A stretch of DNA of 64,000 bases from Pseudomonas khavaziana (GTDB lineage: Bacteria > Pseudomonadota > Gammaproteobacteria > Pseudomonadales > Pseudomonadaceae). Shown one piece after another: positions 17,290 to 26,214 of the stretch. The notes under the pieces were generated by a model. That model was not told the DNA's origin and did no database searches. It saw only the letters and a program-made list of their open reading frames with translations. The stretch covers positions 1 through 64,000 of the forward strand of contig NZ_JAHSTT010000014.1 of NCBI RefSeq assembly GCF_019145205.1, in the 5' to 3' direction. A program made the position numbers and the translations under genes. Within the stretch, counting starts at the first letter, position 1; every line of letters begins with the position of its first letter.

Positions 17290-18366
17290 TCAGTTGCGTT
17301 TGCGCTTGGGCAGTACGTCTTTGAGCTTGGCGTGCATGCTGCGCAGGGTGGTTTCGGTGGCCGCCCAGTCGATGCAGGCATCGGTGATCGACACGCCGTA
17401 CTGCAAGTCGGCCAGATTCTTTGGAATCGCCTGGCAACCCCAGTTCAAATGGCTCTCGACCATCAAGCCGATGATCGACTGGTTGCCTTCCAGGATCTGG
17501 TTGGCAACGTTTTCCATCACCAACGGCTGCAACGCCGGATCTTTGTTGGAGTTGGCGTGGCTGCAGTCGACCATGATGTTCGGCTTGATTTTGGCCTTGT
17601 TCAACGCCTGCTCGCACAGGGCAACGCTGACCGAATCATAGTTGGGCTTGCCATTGCCACCGCGCAATACCACGTGGCCGTAAGCATTGCCTTTGGTGGT
17701 GACGATGGAGACGCCACCTTCCTGGTTGATACCCAGGAAGCGGTGAGGGCTGGAGACCGATTGCAAGGCGTTGATCGCCACGGTCAGGCCTCCATCGGTG
17801 CCGTTCTTGAAGCCTACGGCCGAGGACAGGCCGGACGCCATTTCGCGGTGGGTCTGGGATTCGGTGGTGCGTGCGCCGATGGCCGACCAACTGATCAGGT
17901 CCTGCAGGTACTGCGGAGAAATCGGGTCCAGGGCTTCGGTTGCAGTGGGCAGGCCCATTTCGGCCAGGTCCAGCAGTAATTTACGACCGATATGCAAGCC
18001 ATCCTGGATCTTGAACGAGTCATCCAGGTACGGGTCGTTGATCAAACCTTTCCAGCCGACAGTGGTGCGCGGCTTCTCGAAGTAAACGCGCATCACCAGG
18101 TATAAGGTGTCGGACACCTCCGCCGCCAGCACCTTGAGGCGCTCGGCGTATTCGTGGGCGGCCTTGAGGTCGTGGATCGAGCAGGGCCCGATCACGACGA
18201 AGAGGCGGTGGTCGGTGCCGTCGAGAATGTCACGGATGACTTCGCGGCCCTTGGTGACGGTCTGCAGGGCAGCGTCGCTCAGGGGAATTTCGCGCTTGAG
18301 CTGATCGGGAGTGATCAGGGTCTCGTTGGATTCGACGTTAAGGTCATTGATCGGTAAATCAGCCAT
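17290..18366 (-). CDS. aroF: 3-deoxy-7-phosphoheptulonate synthase, class I (AroF/G/H type)
   Basis: 358-aa enzyme condensing phosphoenolpyruvate and erythrose 4-phosphate, first step of the shikimate pathway. Recognisable blocks are VIGPCSIHD, RVYFEKPRTTVGWKGLIND, GARTTESQTHREMASGLS, GFKNGTDG and MVDCSHANSNKD. Length fits class I-alpha enzymes. Start at 18366 (MADLPINDLN). Which aromatic amino acid inhibits it cannot be read off with certainty, so the symbol aroF is by family only. A class II isozyme is encoded at 31268-32614. Confidence 0.92.
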   Translation of the reverse strand: MADLPINDLNVESNETLITPDQLKREIPLSDAALQTVTKGREVIRDILDGTDHRLFVVIGPCSIHDLKAAHEYAERLKVLAAEVSDTLYLVMRVYFEKPRTTVGWKGLINDPYLDDSFKIQDGLHIGRKLLLDLAEMGLPTATEALDPISPQYLQDLISWSAIGARTTESQTHREMASGLSSAVGFKNGTDGGLTVAINALQSVSSPHRFLGINQEGGVSIVTTKGNAYGHVVLRGGNGKPNYDSVSVALCEQALNKAKIKPNIMVDCSHANSNKDPALQPLVMENVANQILEGNQSIIGLMVESHLNWGCQAIPKNLADLQYGVSITDACIDWAATETTLRSMHAKLKDVLPKRKRN

Positions 18367-18496
18367 CGTGTTACTCGCCAGGGTCACGGGTGCCGGCCGC
18401 CAGCCATCCCCGTGCGGCGGGCACAGCATGATTTGAATACAGGGGGAAGGAACCTTAGCGCGTTACACCGGCCCGCGACAATGGGCAAAGTCCGGT

Positions 18497-18931
18497 TTAA
18501 TCCAGTGCTGGCTGCACAACCGCCTCATGGGAGAACTCGCCGGCGTGGCGCGATACCCAGTCGCGGGCCATGGCCTCAAGTTGCTGTGGCGTGAGCTCGG
18601 CGTCTTGGTGCGGGCGGCAATGACGTTCGATCTGGCACACTTGCTCACCCATCCGCGCACCGAACAGGGCGTGTTCATCGGCAAAGCAAATGCCGATGCG
18701 ATAACCGTCTTCGACTTTGCGGCACCAGGCTACATAGCCTGGGTAACGGGCGCTGGGTCCCAGGGAGGGGATATGCAGGTCCACCGCCGTGCCGGGGCGC
18801 CAGGCCCGCGGCCAATTGCAGGCGACGCCGCCTCGGCCGATAGTGTGCAGGCGTTGGCGCGGCAGGGCAGGAGAGGGACGTTGGATCAACTCGACAGCGA
18901 CATCATCAGGGTGAGGTAAAAAACGACCCAT
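18497..18931 (-). CDS. PilZ domain-like protein
   Basis: 144-aa protein with the strand pattern of a PilZ domain (RQRLHTIGRGGVACNW, TAVDLHIPSLG, PGYVAWCRKVEDGYRIGICFAD). The region that normally reads DxSxxG is TIGRGG here, and the usual RxxxR at a distance of about 20-30 residues is not evident, so c-di-GMP binding is doubtful. The start ATG at 18931 has GGAG nine bases upstream and overlaps the start codon of the thioredoxin-like gene on the opposite strand. Confidence 0.75.
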   Translation of the reverse strand: MGRFLPHPDDVAVELIQRPSPALPRQRLHTIGRGGVACNWPRAWRPGTAVDLHIPSLGPSARYPGYVAWCRKVEDGYRIGICFADEHALFGARMGEQVCQIERHCRPHQDAELTPQQLEAMARDWVSRHAGEFSHEAVVQPALD

Positions 18932-19316
18932 GTACACGGACTCCGAGCACCGTCCATTTGACGGCAGTGGCAGCAGTATAGTGAAGGAACTGGAATTGAC
19001 CGACCTGGATATTGACCAGCAATTGCTGGGATTGCCAGGTATTTCGCTGGTAGTGTTCACCAGTGTCGGTTGTTCCAGTTGCCGCTGGGCACGCCAGCAA
19101 GTGCCGGGCTGGCGCTTGCCGGTGGACCGTGTGTGCTGGGTCGATGCCGGGCACAACGGCGGTGCAGTCGAACGCTACCAGATCTTTCATTTGCCGGCGT
19201 TGTTCCTGGTGTGCGAGGGTCAGTTCCTCGGGCAATTACAGACACATCTTACAGCATCCGACCTCGCCGAATGCGTAAACCAGGCGCTTACCCGCCTACC
19301 AGAGGATTTGCCATGA
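18930..19316 (+). CDS. Thioredoxin-like protein with CSSC motif
   Basis: 128-aa cytoplasmic protein. SLVVFTSVGCSSCRWAR places a CxxC pair at the end of the first thioredoxin strand, and IFHLPALFLVCEGQ contains the cis-proline loop. Probably a small redox protein or fold relative. The ATG at 18930 shares bases with the divergent PilZ-like ATG; a GTG near 18981 is an alternative start without a ribosome site. Its stop overlaps the PanE-like ATG (ATGA), so the two are co-translated. Confidence 0.78.
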   Translation: MYTDSEHRPFDGSGSSIVKELELTDLDIDQQLLGLPGISLVVFTSVGCSSCRWARQQVPGWRLPVDRVCWVDAGHNGGAVERYQIFHLPALFLVCEGQFLGQLQTHLTASDLAECVNQALTRLPEDLP

Positions 19317-20275
19317 CAGCAGTTGCGTCCCCGTCGCCACGTATTGGCATCATCGGCACCGGTGCCATTGGTGGTTTCTACGGATTGATGCTGGCGCGTG
19401 CCGGTTTCGATGTGCATTTCCTGTTGCGCAGCGAATACGCAGCGGTCAGTGAGCATGGCCTGCACCTCAACAGCACGGTGCATGGCCACCTGCATCTGCA
19501 CCCGGTACAGGCCTATGCCAGTGCCGCCGACATGCCGCCGTGCGACTGGTTGCTGGTCGGTACCAAGTCCACCGGCAACGTCGACCTGGCCCCGACCATC
19601 GCCCAGGCCGCGGCACCGGGTGCCAAGGTGGTGCTGTTGCAAAACGGCCTCGATGTGGAGGACAGCCTGCGTGAACACCTGCCGCCGTCGCTGCACCTGC
19701 TGGGCGGGCTGTGCTACATCGGTGTGCACCGCTCCGCCGCCGGGGTGGTCGAGCATCAGGCGCTGGGCCGGGTCAACCTGGGTTATCACAGCGGTACGGC
19801 CGCCAATGATGAGGCGCAGCAAAAGGCAATTGTCGAAGCCGGTGCCGGACTGTTCCACCACGCCGGGATCGAGTCGCAGGCCATGGCCAATGTGCATCAA
19901 GCGCGCTGGCATAAACTGGTTTGGAACGTGCCTTATAACGGCCTTTCGGTCTTGCTGGGCACGGGCACCACGGCCATGATGGCCGACGAGTCCAGCCGTG
20001 AATTGATCCAGGCGCTGATGGCCGAGGTGGTGCAGGGCGCCCGCGCCTGCGGCCATGAGATTCCTTCCAGCTATGCGGGGCAGATGTTCGCCATGACCGA
20101 AACCATGGACGACTATCTGCCCAGCATGTACCACGACTATGTGCACAAGCGCCCGTTGGAGTTGGCGGCTATCTATGCCCGCCCCTTGGCCGCTGCCAGG
20201 GCGGCCGGTTGCGAACTGCCGCGTATGCAGGCGTTGTACCAGGCCTTGAGTTTTATGGATCGGCACAACCGCTGA
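19313..20275 (+). CDS. Putative 2-dehydropantoate 2-reductase (PanE/ApbA family)
   Basis: 320-aa NADPH-dependent reductase family member. The N-terminal nucleotide-binding motif is IGIIGTGAIGGFYG; the middle has LLVGTKSTGN and VVLLQNGLDVEDSL; the C-terminal helical domain has HQARWHKLVWNVPYNGLS with the conserved Lys. It may be a true ketopantoate reductase (coenzyme A synthesis) or a paralogue; Pseudomonads often carry several. Start at 19313 behind AGAGGA, overlapping the thioredoxin-like stop. Confidence 0.85.
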   Translation: MTAVASPSPRIGIIGTGAIGGFYGLMLARAGFDVHFLLRSEYAAVSEHGLHLNSTVHGHLHLHPVQAYASAADMPPCDWLLVGTKSTGNVDLAPTIAQAAAPGAKVVLLQNGLDVEDSLREHLPPSLHLLGGLCYIGVHRSAAGVVEHQALGRVNLGYHSGTAANDEAQQKAIVEAGAGLFHHAGIESQAMANVHQARWHKLVWNVPYNGLSVLLGTGTTAMMADESSRELIQALMAEVVQGARACGHEIPSSYAGQMFAMTETMDDYLPSMYHDYVHKRPLELAAIYARPLAAARAAGCELPRMQALYQALSFMDRHNR

Positions 20276-20289
20276 TTGGGGGACACACC

Positions 20290-21207
20290 ATGGCAAAGGG
20301 ATTGGGTGACAAGCTGGTGCTGGCGATTTCTTCGCGGGCACTGTTCGACCTGAGCGACAGCCACAAGGTGTACCTGGCCGAAGGGGTGGAGGCTTACCGC
20401 AAGTACCAGATCGAGCACGAGGAAGAAACCCTTGAGCCGGGTGACGCTTTCCCGCTGGTCAAGAAGCTGCTGAGCCTCAACGTCAGCCTGGGCCGGGCCC
20501 GGGTCGAGGTGGTGCTGGTGTCGCGCAACAGTGCCGATACCGGCCTGCGGGTGTTCAACTCGATCCAGCATTACGGGCTGGATATTTCCCGCGCCGCTTT
20601 CGTAGGAGGGCGTAGTCCCTACCCATACCTGGCCGCCTTTGGTTGTCATCTGTTTCTTTCGACCCATGCGGAAGATGTGCGCAGCGCACTCGACGCCGGC
20701 TTTGCGGCGGCAACGATTCTGTCCGGTGGTGCGCGTCGGGCATCGAGTGAAGAATTGCGCATCGCATTCGACGGCGATGCGGTGTTGTTTTCCGACGAGT
20801 CCGAACGCGTTTATCAGGCCGGTGGGCTGGTCGCTTTTCAGGCCAGTGAGCGCGAGTCGGCGCGCCAGCCTTTGCACGGTGGCCCGTTCAAGGGCTTCCT
20901 GGCGGCGCTTAACTTGTTGCAGCGCGAGTTTGCCGATGACGCCTGTCCGATTCGCACGGCGCTGGTCACCGCCCGTTCGGCACCGTCCCATGAACGGGTG
21001 ATTCGTACGTTGCGCGAATGGGATATCCGCCTGGACGAGTCGCTGTTCCTCGGTGGCCTGGAAAAGTCCGCGTTCCTGGAAGCCTTTGCCGCCGATGTAT
21101 TTTTCGATGACCAGGCCGGTCATTGTGAGAAGGCCAGGGAGGTGGTCGCCACCGGGCACGTGCCCCATGGCATCAGTAATGAGTTGAAAATCCAGACCCA
21201 GAGCTAG
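20290..21207 (+). CDS. 5'-nucleotidase (cytosolic 5'-nucleotidase I-like)
   Basis: 305-aa protein of the 5'-nucleotidase family that in animals includes NT5C1A. The N-terminus LVLAISSRALFDL has serine where other HAD-like phosphatases carry aspartate, as usual in this family; further blocks are GLDISRAAFVGGRSPYPYL, FLSTHAEDVRSAL and ADVFFDDQAGHCE with the acidic metal ligands. It would dephosphorylate nucleoside monophosphates. It follows the PanE-like gene after 14 bp and is probably in the same operon. Confidence 0.88.
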   Translation: MAKGLGDKLVLAISSRALFDLSDSHKVYLAEGVEAYRKYQIEHEEETLEPGDAFPLVKKLLSLNVSLGRARVEVVLVSRNSADTGLRVFNSIQHYGLDISRAAFVGGRSPYPYLAAFGCHLFLSTHAEDVRSALDAGFAAATILSGGARRASSEELRIAFDGDAVLFSDESERVYQAGGLVAFQASERESARQPLHGGPFKGFLAALNLLQREFADDACPIRTALVTARSAPSHERVIRTLREWDIRLDESLFLGGLEKSAFLEAFAADVFFDDQAGHCEKAREVVATGHVPHGISNELKIQTQS

Positions 21208-21255
21208 CTGCTAAGCTCATTCAATCCCCGCCATCCTGGCAGTCCAGGAGGTTTT

Positions 21256-21756
21256 ATGATTCGTTCGATGCTGTATGCCACGGACCTGGGTCTGTATGCA
21301 CCGTATGTGATGCAACATGCACTGGCGCTGGCGCGGACGTTCAAGGCTGACCTCTACGTGATCCACGTGGTCGAGCCCATCGGGCTGTTCGCCGAATCGG
21401 TGTTACAGAGCTACCTTGATGAGAAGGCCCTGAGTGAATGGCAGAGCCGGGGGTTGAGCACGGTCATGGCGACGATTGAACAACGTGTGCTGGACAGCTT
21501 TCGCGAGGAGTTGGGGGAGGGCGAGCAGGACTTGCAATTGATTCGCTCGGTCAGGGTGATCCAGGGGGACCCCTGCGAGGTGATTCTCGACCAGATGCGA
21601 AAACTGTCCGTCGACTTGCTGATCGTAGGTAGTCACAGCCAGGCAACCAGGGTGACCGTGCCCCTTGGGCGCACCGCTGCACGGGTATTGCAGCTGTCCC
21701 CGGTGCCGGTCTACCTGGTGCCGTCGCTGCAACATCGGCGCAGTGAGGATAGTTGA
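21256..21756 (+). CDS. Universal stress protein, UspA family
   Basis: 166-aa single Usp domain. It begins MIRSMLYATDLGLYAPYVMQ and contains the ATP-binding type loop IVGSHSQATRVTVPLGRTAARVLQLSPVPVYLV. AGGAGG precedes the ATG at the right distance. Role likely in stress physiology; no pathway-specific clue in context between a nucleotidase gene and cysB. Confidence 0.9.
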   Translation: MIRSMLYATDLGLYAPYVMQHALALARTFKADLYVIHVVEPIGLFAESVLQSYLDEKALSEWQSRGLSTVMATIEQRVLDSFREELGEGEQDLQLIRSVRVIQGDPCEVILDQMRKLSVDLLIVGSHSQATRVTVPLGRTAARVLQLSPVPVYLVPSLQHRRSEDS

Positions 21757-21860
21757 CCGGTAGAAAAGGATAAAAAGTTCTAGATTTATCCGTCTGACCT
21801 TTAATATAGTTATATATCGTCGCTGATACCCGTGGCGTCTATCTGCTTTGAGGGATTGAT

Positions 21861-22835
21861 ATGAAGCTTCAACAACTGCGCTACATCTGGGAAGTGGCGC
21901 ACCACGACCTCAACGTTTCCGCTACCGCTCAAAGCCTCTACACCTCGCAACCCGGTATCAGCAAGCAGATCCGCCTGCTCGAAGACGAGCTGGGCGTCGA
22001 AGTGTTCGCCCGCAGCGGCAAGCACCTGACCCGTGTCACCCCGGCCGGCGAGCGCATCATCACTACCGCCGGCGAAATCCTGCGTAAAGTCGAGAGCATC
22101 AAGCAGATTGCCCAGGAATTCTCCAACGAGAAGAAAGGCACCCTGTCGATCGCCACCACCCACACCCAGGCGCGCTATGCATTGCCGCCGGTAATCCGTG
22201 ATTTCATCAAGCAATACCCCGATGTGGCCCTGCACATGCATCAGGGGTCGCCGATGCAGATCGCCGAGATGGCCGCTGATGGCACTGTCGATTTCGCCAT
22301 CGCCACCGAAGCCCTGGAACTGTTCGGCGACCTGGTAATGATGCCGTGCTACCGCTGGAACCGCTGCGTGGTCGTGCCTCAAGGTCACCCGTTGGCGAAG
22401 CTGCCGAAGCTGACCCTGGAAGCCCTGGCTGAATACCCTATCGTGACCTACGTGTTCGGCTTTACCGGCCGTTCCAAGCTCGATGAAGCCTTCAGTCACC
22501 GTGGCCTTACGCCAAAGGTGGTGTTCACTGCCGCCGATGCCGACGTGATCAAGACCTATGTACGCCTGGGCCTGGGTGTGGGCATCGTCGCCAAGATGGC
22601 GGTCGACACCAACCTCGACAAAGACCTGGTGGTGCTGGATGCCAGCGAACTGTTCGAGTCCAGCGTAACCAAGATCGGTTTCCGCCGTGGCACCTTCCTG
22701 CGCGGATTCATGTGCGATTTCATCGAGAAATTCGCCCCCCACCTGACCCGCGAAGTCATGGCCAAGGCGATCCAGTGCCACAACAAGCAAGAGCTGGAAG
22801 AGCTCTTCGACGGCGTCGAGCTGCCGGTTCACTGA
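21861..22835 (+). CDS. cysB: LysR-type transcriptional regulator CysB
   Basis: 324-aa activator of sulfate assimilation genes that responds to N-acetylserine. The N-terminal helix-turn-helix starts MKLQQLRYIWEVAHHDLNVSATAQ and includes LYTSQPGISKQIRLLEDELGV; the effector domain follows from about residue 90 with the CysB-type GTLSIATTHTQARYALP. The C-terminus is full length. The upstream 100 bp are AT-rich and hold its promoter. Confidence 0.95.
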   Translation: MKLQQLRYIWEVAHHDLNVSATAQSLYTSQPGISKQIRLLEDELGVEVFARSGKHLTRVTPAGERIITTAGEILRKVESIKQIAQEFSNEKKGTLSIATTHTQARYALPPVIRDFIKQYPDVALHMHQGSPMQIAEMAADGTVDFAIATEALELFGDLVMMPCYRWNRCVVVPQGHPLAKLPKLTLEALAEYPIVTYVFGFTGRSKLDEAFSHRGLTPKVVFTAADADVIKTYVRLGLGVGIVAKMAVDTNLDKDLVVLDASELFESSVTKIGFRRGTFLRGFMCDFIEKFAPHLTREVMAKAIQCHNKQELEELFDGVELPVH

Positions 22836-22846
22836 TCACGCTTGCC

Positions 22847-22950
22847 CCTGTAGGAGCGAGCTTGCTCGCGAAAATCGCCAACGATAATGCGGGGCGCCAG
22901 GGTTGACGTGGTGCCCATGCGTTCTTCGCGAGAAAGCTCGCTCCTACAGG
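22847..22950. repeat. REPIN (GTAGGAGCGAGC type)
   Basis: CCTGTAGGAGCGAGCTTGCT and its near-complement (one arm reads GAGAAAGCTCGCTCC) flank about 50 bp between the convergent cysB and GreA/B-like genes. The centre differs from those at 15887, 26362 and 41594. Confidence 0.88.
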
Positions 22951-22952
22951 CG

Positions 22953-23435
22953 TTATTTGGCCTCCTTAACCGTAAAGCCCTGCCGGGCGCCTGCCACCAG
23001 AATCTGTACCTCATCCCCTTCAAACTTTCCCAGCAGGCTTTTGCCCAAGGGCGAACGCGGGGTGATGACGGTCACCGGTTGCCCGACCACAGCGACTTTC
23101 AAGCCTGCGGCGTCCGGCGCCAGGAACAGCCATTGCTGGCGGCCATTCTCGTCTTCCAGGCCCAGCAGTGTGCCAATCTCTATACCTCGCTGATCATCGA
23201 AAGCACGTAGCTGCAGGTTCTGGCACAGCGCCAGCGACTGCTTGATTTCCTCGACCCGCTTGGCCTGCCCGGCCGCCAGGTAAGACGCCTCCAGCCCCAG
23301 GGTGTCGTATTTGTTTTCGGCGATGTTTTCTTCGTGAGTCGCGGTTTCGTAGGCAGTCTGCGCGGCACGTTGGGCGATATCGAGGTCGACGGCGAGTTTT
23401 TCCAGGATCAACTGGAGGACGGCGTGTTTATTCAT
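22953..23435 (-). CDS. GreA/GreB family elongation factor-like protein
   Basis: 160-aa protein. N-terminal helical part (about 1-75) with HEENIAENKYDTLGLEASYLAAGQAKR, and a C-terminal FKBP-like GreA/B domain ending in SPLGKSLLGKFEGDEVQI. The first half is not the canonical Gre coiled coil, so it resembles the Rnk/DksA-like RNA polymerase secondary-channel group of Pseudomonas. Start at 23435 (MNKHAVLQL). It overlaps the upstream membrane-protein gene region closely and is likely cotranscribed. Confidence 0.78.
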   Translation of the reverse strand: MNKHAVLQLILEKLAVDLDIAQRAAQTAYETATHEENIAENKYDTLGLEASYLAAGQAKRVEEIKQSLALCQNLQLRAFDDQRGIEIGTLLGLEDENGRQQWLFLAPDAAGLKVAVVGQPVTVITPRSPLGKSLLGKFEGDEVQILVAGARQGFTVKEAK

Positions 23436-23440
23436 GGTCT

Positions 23441-23809
23441 TCAATCGCAGAATTGCAGGACATTGGCCCGAGACTTTTCATTGGGGGCGTTCCGGTCCTG
23501 TTGCAGCCAGAACTGGCATTTGGGGTTGGACAGGTTGCGCGCATTATTCCGGGCCTGGTCCAAGGCCTGCTGCTGTTCCTGCTTTTGCAGGTTCTGCTGG
23601 TATTGCTCGAACATGCGGTTCGGCGGCTCCGGCACAGCGGCGGCCGGCTTGCCCAGCTGCTCAACCGCCTGGGCCACGGGTGCCAGGCTTTGGGGGAACA
23701 GGTAGCGAGACGCCAGCCAAGTGGTCAGCGCAATGGCGATAAACCCCAGCCACAGGCCTGCTGCAATGGCGAGACAGAGCTTGAACAGCGACAACGGACG
23801 GTCCGACAT
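23441..23809 (-). CDS. Hypothetical membrane protein
   Basis: 122-aa protein with one strong N-terminal membrane helix (about 8-33) and a Q-rich soluble tail (YQQNLQKQEQQQALDQARNN) ending in a segment with two cysteines (KCQFWLQQ and LQFCD). AGGAGGCGATT precedes the ATG at 23809. Function unknown; operon with the GreA/B-like gene, five bases apart. Confidence 0.7.
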   Translation of the reverse strand: MSDRPLSLFKLCLAIAAGLWLGFIAIALTTWLASRYLFPQSLAPVAQAVEQLGKPAAAVPEPPNRMFEQYQQNLQKQEQQQALDQARNNARNLSNPKCQFWLQQDRNAPNEKSRANVLQFCD

Positions 23810-23940
23810 AATCGCCTCCTGGCGGGGTTTAACGGCGTGACGGCGATTGTCGCACAGCCGCCACGCAGAAAATTGCGAACAAGCCTTCTGCATCGGTGCA
23901 TTTATGCGGACAATCGAGTCTTTGATCGATGGAGCCCGGA

Positions 23941-25074
23941 ATGAAAGCCCGCTGGGATATTTTTTGCAGCGTCGTCGACAACTACGGCGACATCGGCGTG
24001 ACCTGGCGCCTGGCCCGTCAGTTGGTAGTGGAACATGGCTGTGAAGTGCGTTTGTGGGTCGATGACTTGCGGGCTTTCGAGCGCATGTGTCCGCAGATTG
24101 ATGTGCAGGTGAGCCAGCAGTGGCAGGACGGTGTCGAAGTGCGCCACTGGCCGGCGCAATGGCCAGGTGCGCAATCAGCCGATGTGGTGATTGCCGCGTT
24201 CGCTTGTCAACTGCCGCCGGAGTACATGGAGCGCATGGCCGAGCGAGAACACCCGCCGTTGTGGATGAACCTGGACTATCTCAGCGCCGAAGACTGGGTG
24301 GTGGGCTGTCACCGTTTGCCTTCGGTGAAGTTCAAGGGGGTGCAGAAGTACTTTTTCTTTCCCGGCTTTCGCCCGGGCACCGGCGGCCTGTTGCGTGAAG
24401 CCGGGTTATTGGAGCGGCGCCAGGCTTTTCAGCTAGATGAGGTTGCGCAGCGACAATTCCTGCAAACCCTAGGAGTGGCTCCGGCGGCCGATGCACGACT
24501 GATGTCGCTGTTCGCCTATGAGAACCCCGGGTTGGCCGGCTGGTTGGACGTGCTTGCAGCAGACGGGCGCGCGACTCACTTACTGGTGCCGGAAGGACGC
24601 ATCCTGGCGGATGTGCAGCGCTGGCTGGGGGTGGGCAGCTTGTCGGCGGGCGACATCCAGGTGCGTGGCGCGCTGACGGTGCAGGTCATTGCCTTCGTAC
24701 GTCAGGAGCAATACGACCGGTTGCTCTGGTGTTGCGCGTTCAACGCGGTGCGCGGCGAGGACTCGTTCGTGCGCGCTCAGTGGGCGGGGAGGCCGTTGCT
24801 ATGGCATATCTATCGCCAGGACGAAGACATCCACCTCGACAAGCTTGATGCCTTCCTGGCGCTGTACACCGCCGCACTGTCGCCGGCCGCCAAAGCGGCT
24901 GTCATCGCGCTTTGGCAAGCCTGGAACACCGAGGGCGATATGGCGCAGGCCTGGAAAATACTCCTGGAACATTGGCCCGAGGTAAATGAGCACGCCGTGA
25001 ACTGGTGTCTGGAACAAGGCTTGCAGGCCGATCTTGCGACGGCGCTGGTACAGTTTTATGAAAGTTGGATATGA
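23941..25074 (+). CDS. earP: EF-P arginine rhamnosyltransferase EarP
   Basis: 377-aa glycosyltransferase (DUF2331 family) that attaches rhamnose from dTDP-L-rhamnose to Arg32 of elongation factor P. The N-terminus FCSVVDNYGDIGVTWRLARQL contains the conserved Asp13 and Asp17 known to be needed for activity; the C-terminal nucleotide-sugar-binding half has FNAVRGEDSFVRAQWAGRP with the conserved glutamate. efp follows after 49 bp, an arrangement known from Pseudomonas and Neisseria. Confidence 0.95.
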   Translation: MKARWDIFCSVVDNYGDIGVTWRLARQLVVEHGCEVRLWVDDLRAFERMCPQIDVQVSQQWQDGVEVRHWPAQWPGAQSADVVIAAFACQLPPEYMERMAEREHPPLWMNLDYLSAEDWVVGCHRLPSVKFKGVQKYFFFPGFRPGTGGLLREAGLLERRQAFQLDEVAQRQFLQTLGVAPAADARLMSLFAYENPGLAGWLDVLAADGRATHLLVPEGRILADVQRWLGVGSLSAGDIQVRGALTVQVIAFVRQEQYDRLLWCCAFNAVRGEDSFVRAQWAGRPLLWHIYRQDEDIHLDKLDAFLALYTAALSPAAKAAVIALWQAWNTEGDMAQAWKILLEHWPEVNEHAVNWCLEQGLQADLATALVQFYESWI

Positions 25075-25123
25075 TACGCCACCTTGATTTTTGTAAATCC
25101 CATCCAAATTTCGGATATATGCA

Positions 25124-25696
25124 ATGAAAACTGGTAAAGAACTGAAACCCGGTACAGTGATCCGTCTCGAAAACGACCCTTGGCTGGTTCAGAAAGCTGA
25201 GTTCACCAAGTCTGGTCGTAACAGCGCAATCATGAAGACCAAGCTGAAGAACCTGCTGACCGGTTACAAGACCGAGATCGTCTACAGCGCCGATGACAAA
25301 CTGGACGACGTAATCCTCGACCGCAAGGAAGCGACGCTGTCCTTCATCAGCGGCGACACCTACACGTTCATGGACACCACTGACTACACCATGTACGAGC
25401 TGAACGCTGAAGATATCGAAGCCGTTCTGCCGTTCATCGAAGAAGGCATGGAAGACGTCTGCGAAGCTATTTTCTTCGAAGAGCGCCTGGTTTCCGTAGA
25501 GCTGCCGACCACTATCGTGCGTAAGGTTGCCTACACCGAAGGTTCCGCTCGCGGCGACACTTCGGGCAAAGTGATGAAGCCTGCCAAGCTGAGCAACGGT
25601 ACCGAACTGCAAGTAGCCGATTTCATCGAAATCGACGACCTGATCGAGATCGACACCCGCGAAGGTGGTTCGTACAAAGGTCGCGCCAAGAAGTAA
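25124..25696 (+). CDS. efp: Translation elongation factor P
   Basis: 190-aa three-domain protein that rescues ribosomes stalled at polyproline. The domain I loop reads FTKSGRNSA with Arg32 at the tip, the substrate of EarP, instead of the lysine found in E. coli. C-terminal motif EIDTREGGSYKGRAKK is typical. earP lies directly upstream and a terminator downstream. Confidence 0.97.
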   Translation: MKTGKELKPGTVIRLENDPWLVQKAEFTKSGRNSAIMKTKLKNLLTGYKTEIVYSADDKLDDVILDRKEATLSFISGDTYTFMDTTDYTMYELNAEDIEAVLPFIEEGMEDVCEAIFFEERLVSVELPTTIVRKVAYTEGSARGDTSGKVMKPAKLSNGTELQVADFIEIDDLIEIDTREGGSYKGRAKK

Positions 25697-25715
25697 TTCT
25701 GGCCCCACCGATACG

Positions 25716-25746
25716 AAAAAAGCCCGACCTTGAGTCGGGCTTTTTT
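25716..25746. terminator. Intrinsic terminator of efp, also usable for ohr
   Basis: AAAAAAGCCCGAC (25716-25728) pairs with GTCGGGCTTTTTT (25734-25746), loop CTTGA. T-run on plus for efp; A-run gives a T-run on minus, where the ohr gene ends 16 bp away. Confidence 0.88.
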
Positions 25747-25761
25747 GTGGCCGCCGGTTTA

Positions 25762-26181
25762 TCAGACCGTCACATGCAGGCGCACATCCACATTGCCACG
25801 GGTGGCGTTGGAATACGGGCAGACTTGGTGGGCGGCATCGACCAGGCTCTGTGCGTCATCCTGGGCCAGGCCCGGCAGGCTGACGTGCAGGTCGATATCC
25901 AGGCCAAAACCGCCGGGGATCTGGCCGATGCCGACATGAGCGGTGATCGAGGCATCGTCCGGGATTTTGCGTTTTGTCTGGCTGGCAACAAATTTCAGCG
26001 CGCCGATAAAGCAGGCGGAGTAGCCGGCCGCGAACAGTTGCTCCGGGTTGGTGGCCTGGCCACCGGCACCGCCCAATTCCTTGGGGGTAGAGAGTTTGAC
26101 GTCGAGGATGTTATCGCTGGAAACAGCGCGACCATCACGGCCACCAGTGGCGGTGGCTACTGCGGTATAGAGCGTTTGCAT
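25762..26181 (-). CDS. ohr: Organic hydroperoxide resistance protein Ohr
   Basis: 139-aa thiol peroxidase reducing organic hydroperoxides. The two catalytic cysteines are Cys57 (AAGYSACFIGAL) and Cys121 (HQVCPYSNATRGN). Length and motifs are canonical. The promoter region to the right carries inverted repeats typical of an OhrR operator, and ohrR is the next minus-strand gene. Confidence 0.96.
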   Translation of the reverse strand: MQTLYTAVATATGGRDGRAVSSDNILDVKLSTPKELGGAGGQATNPEQLFAAGYSACFIGALKFVASQTKRKIPDDASITAHVGIGQIPGGFGLDIDLHVSLPGLAQDDAQSLVDAAHQVCPYSNATRGNVDVRLHVTV

Positions 26182-26214
26182 GGGGCGTTCCTCTTGGGTT
26201 GTCGTGCTAAATAT

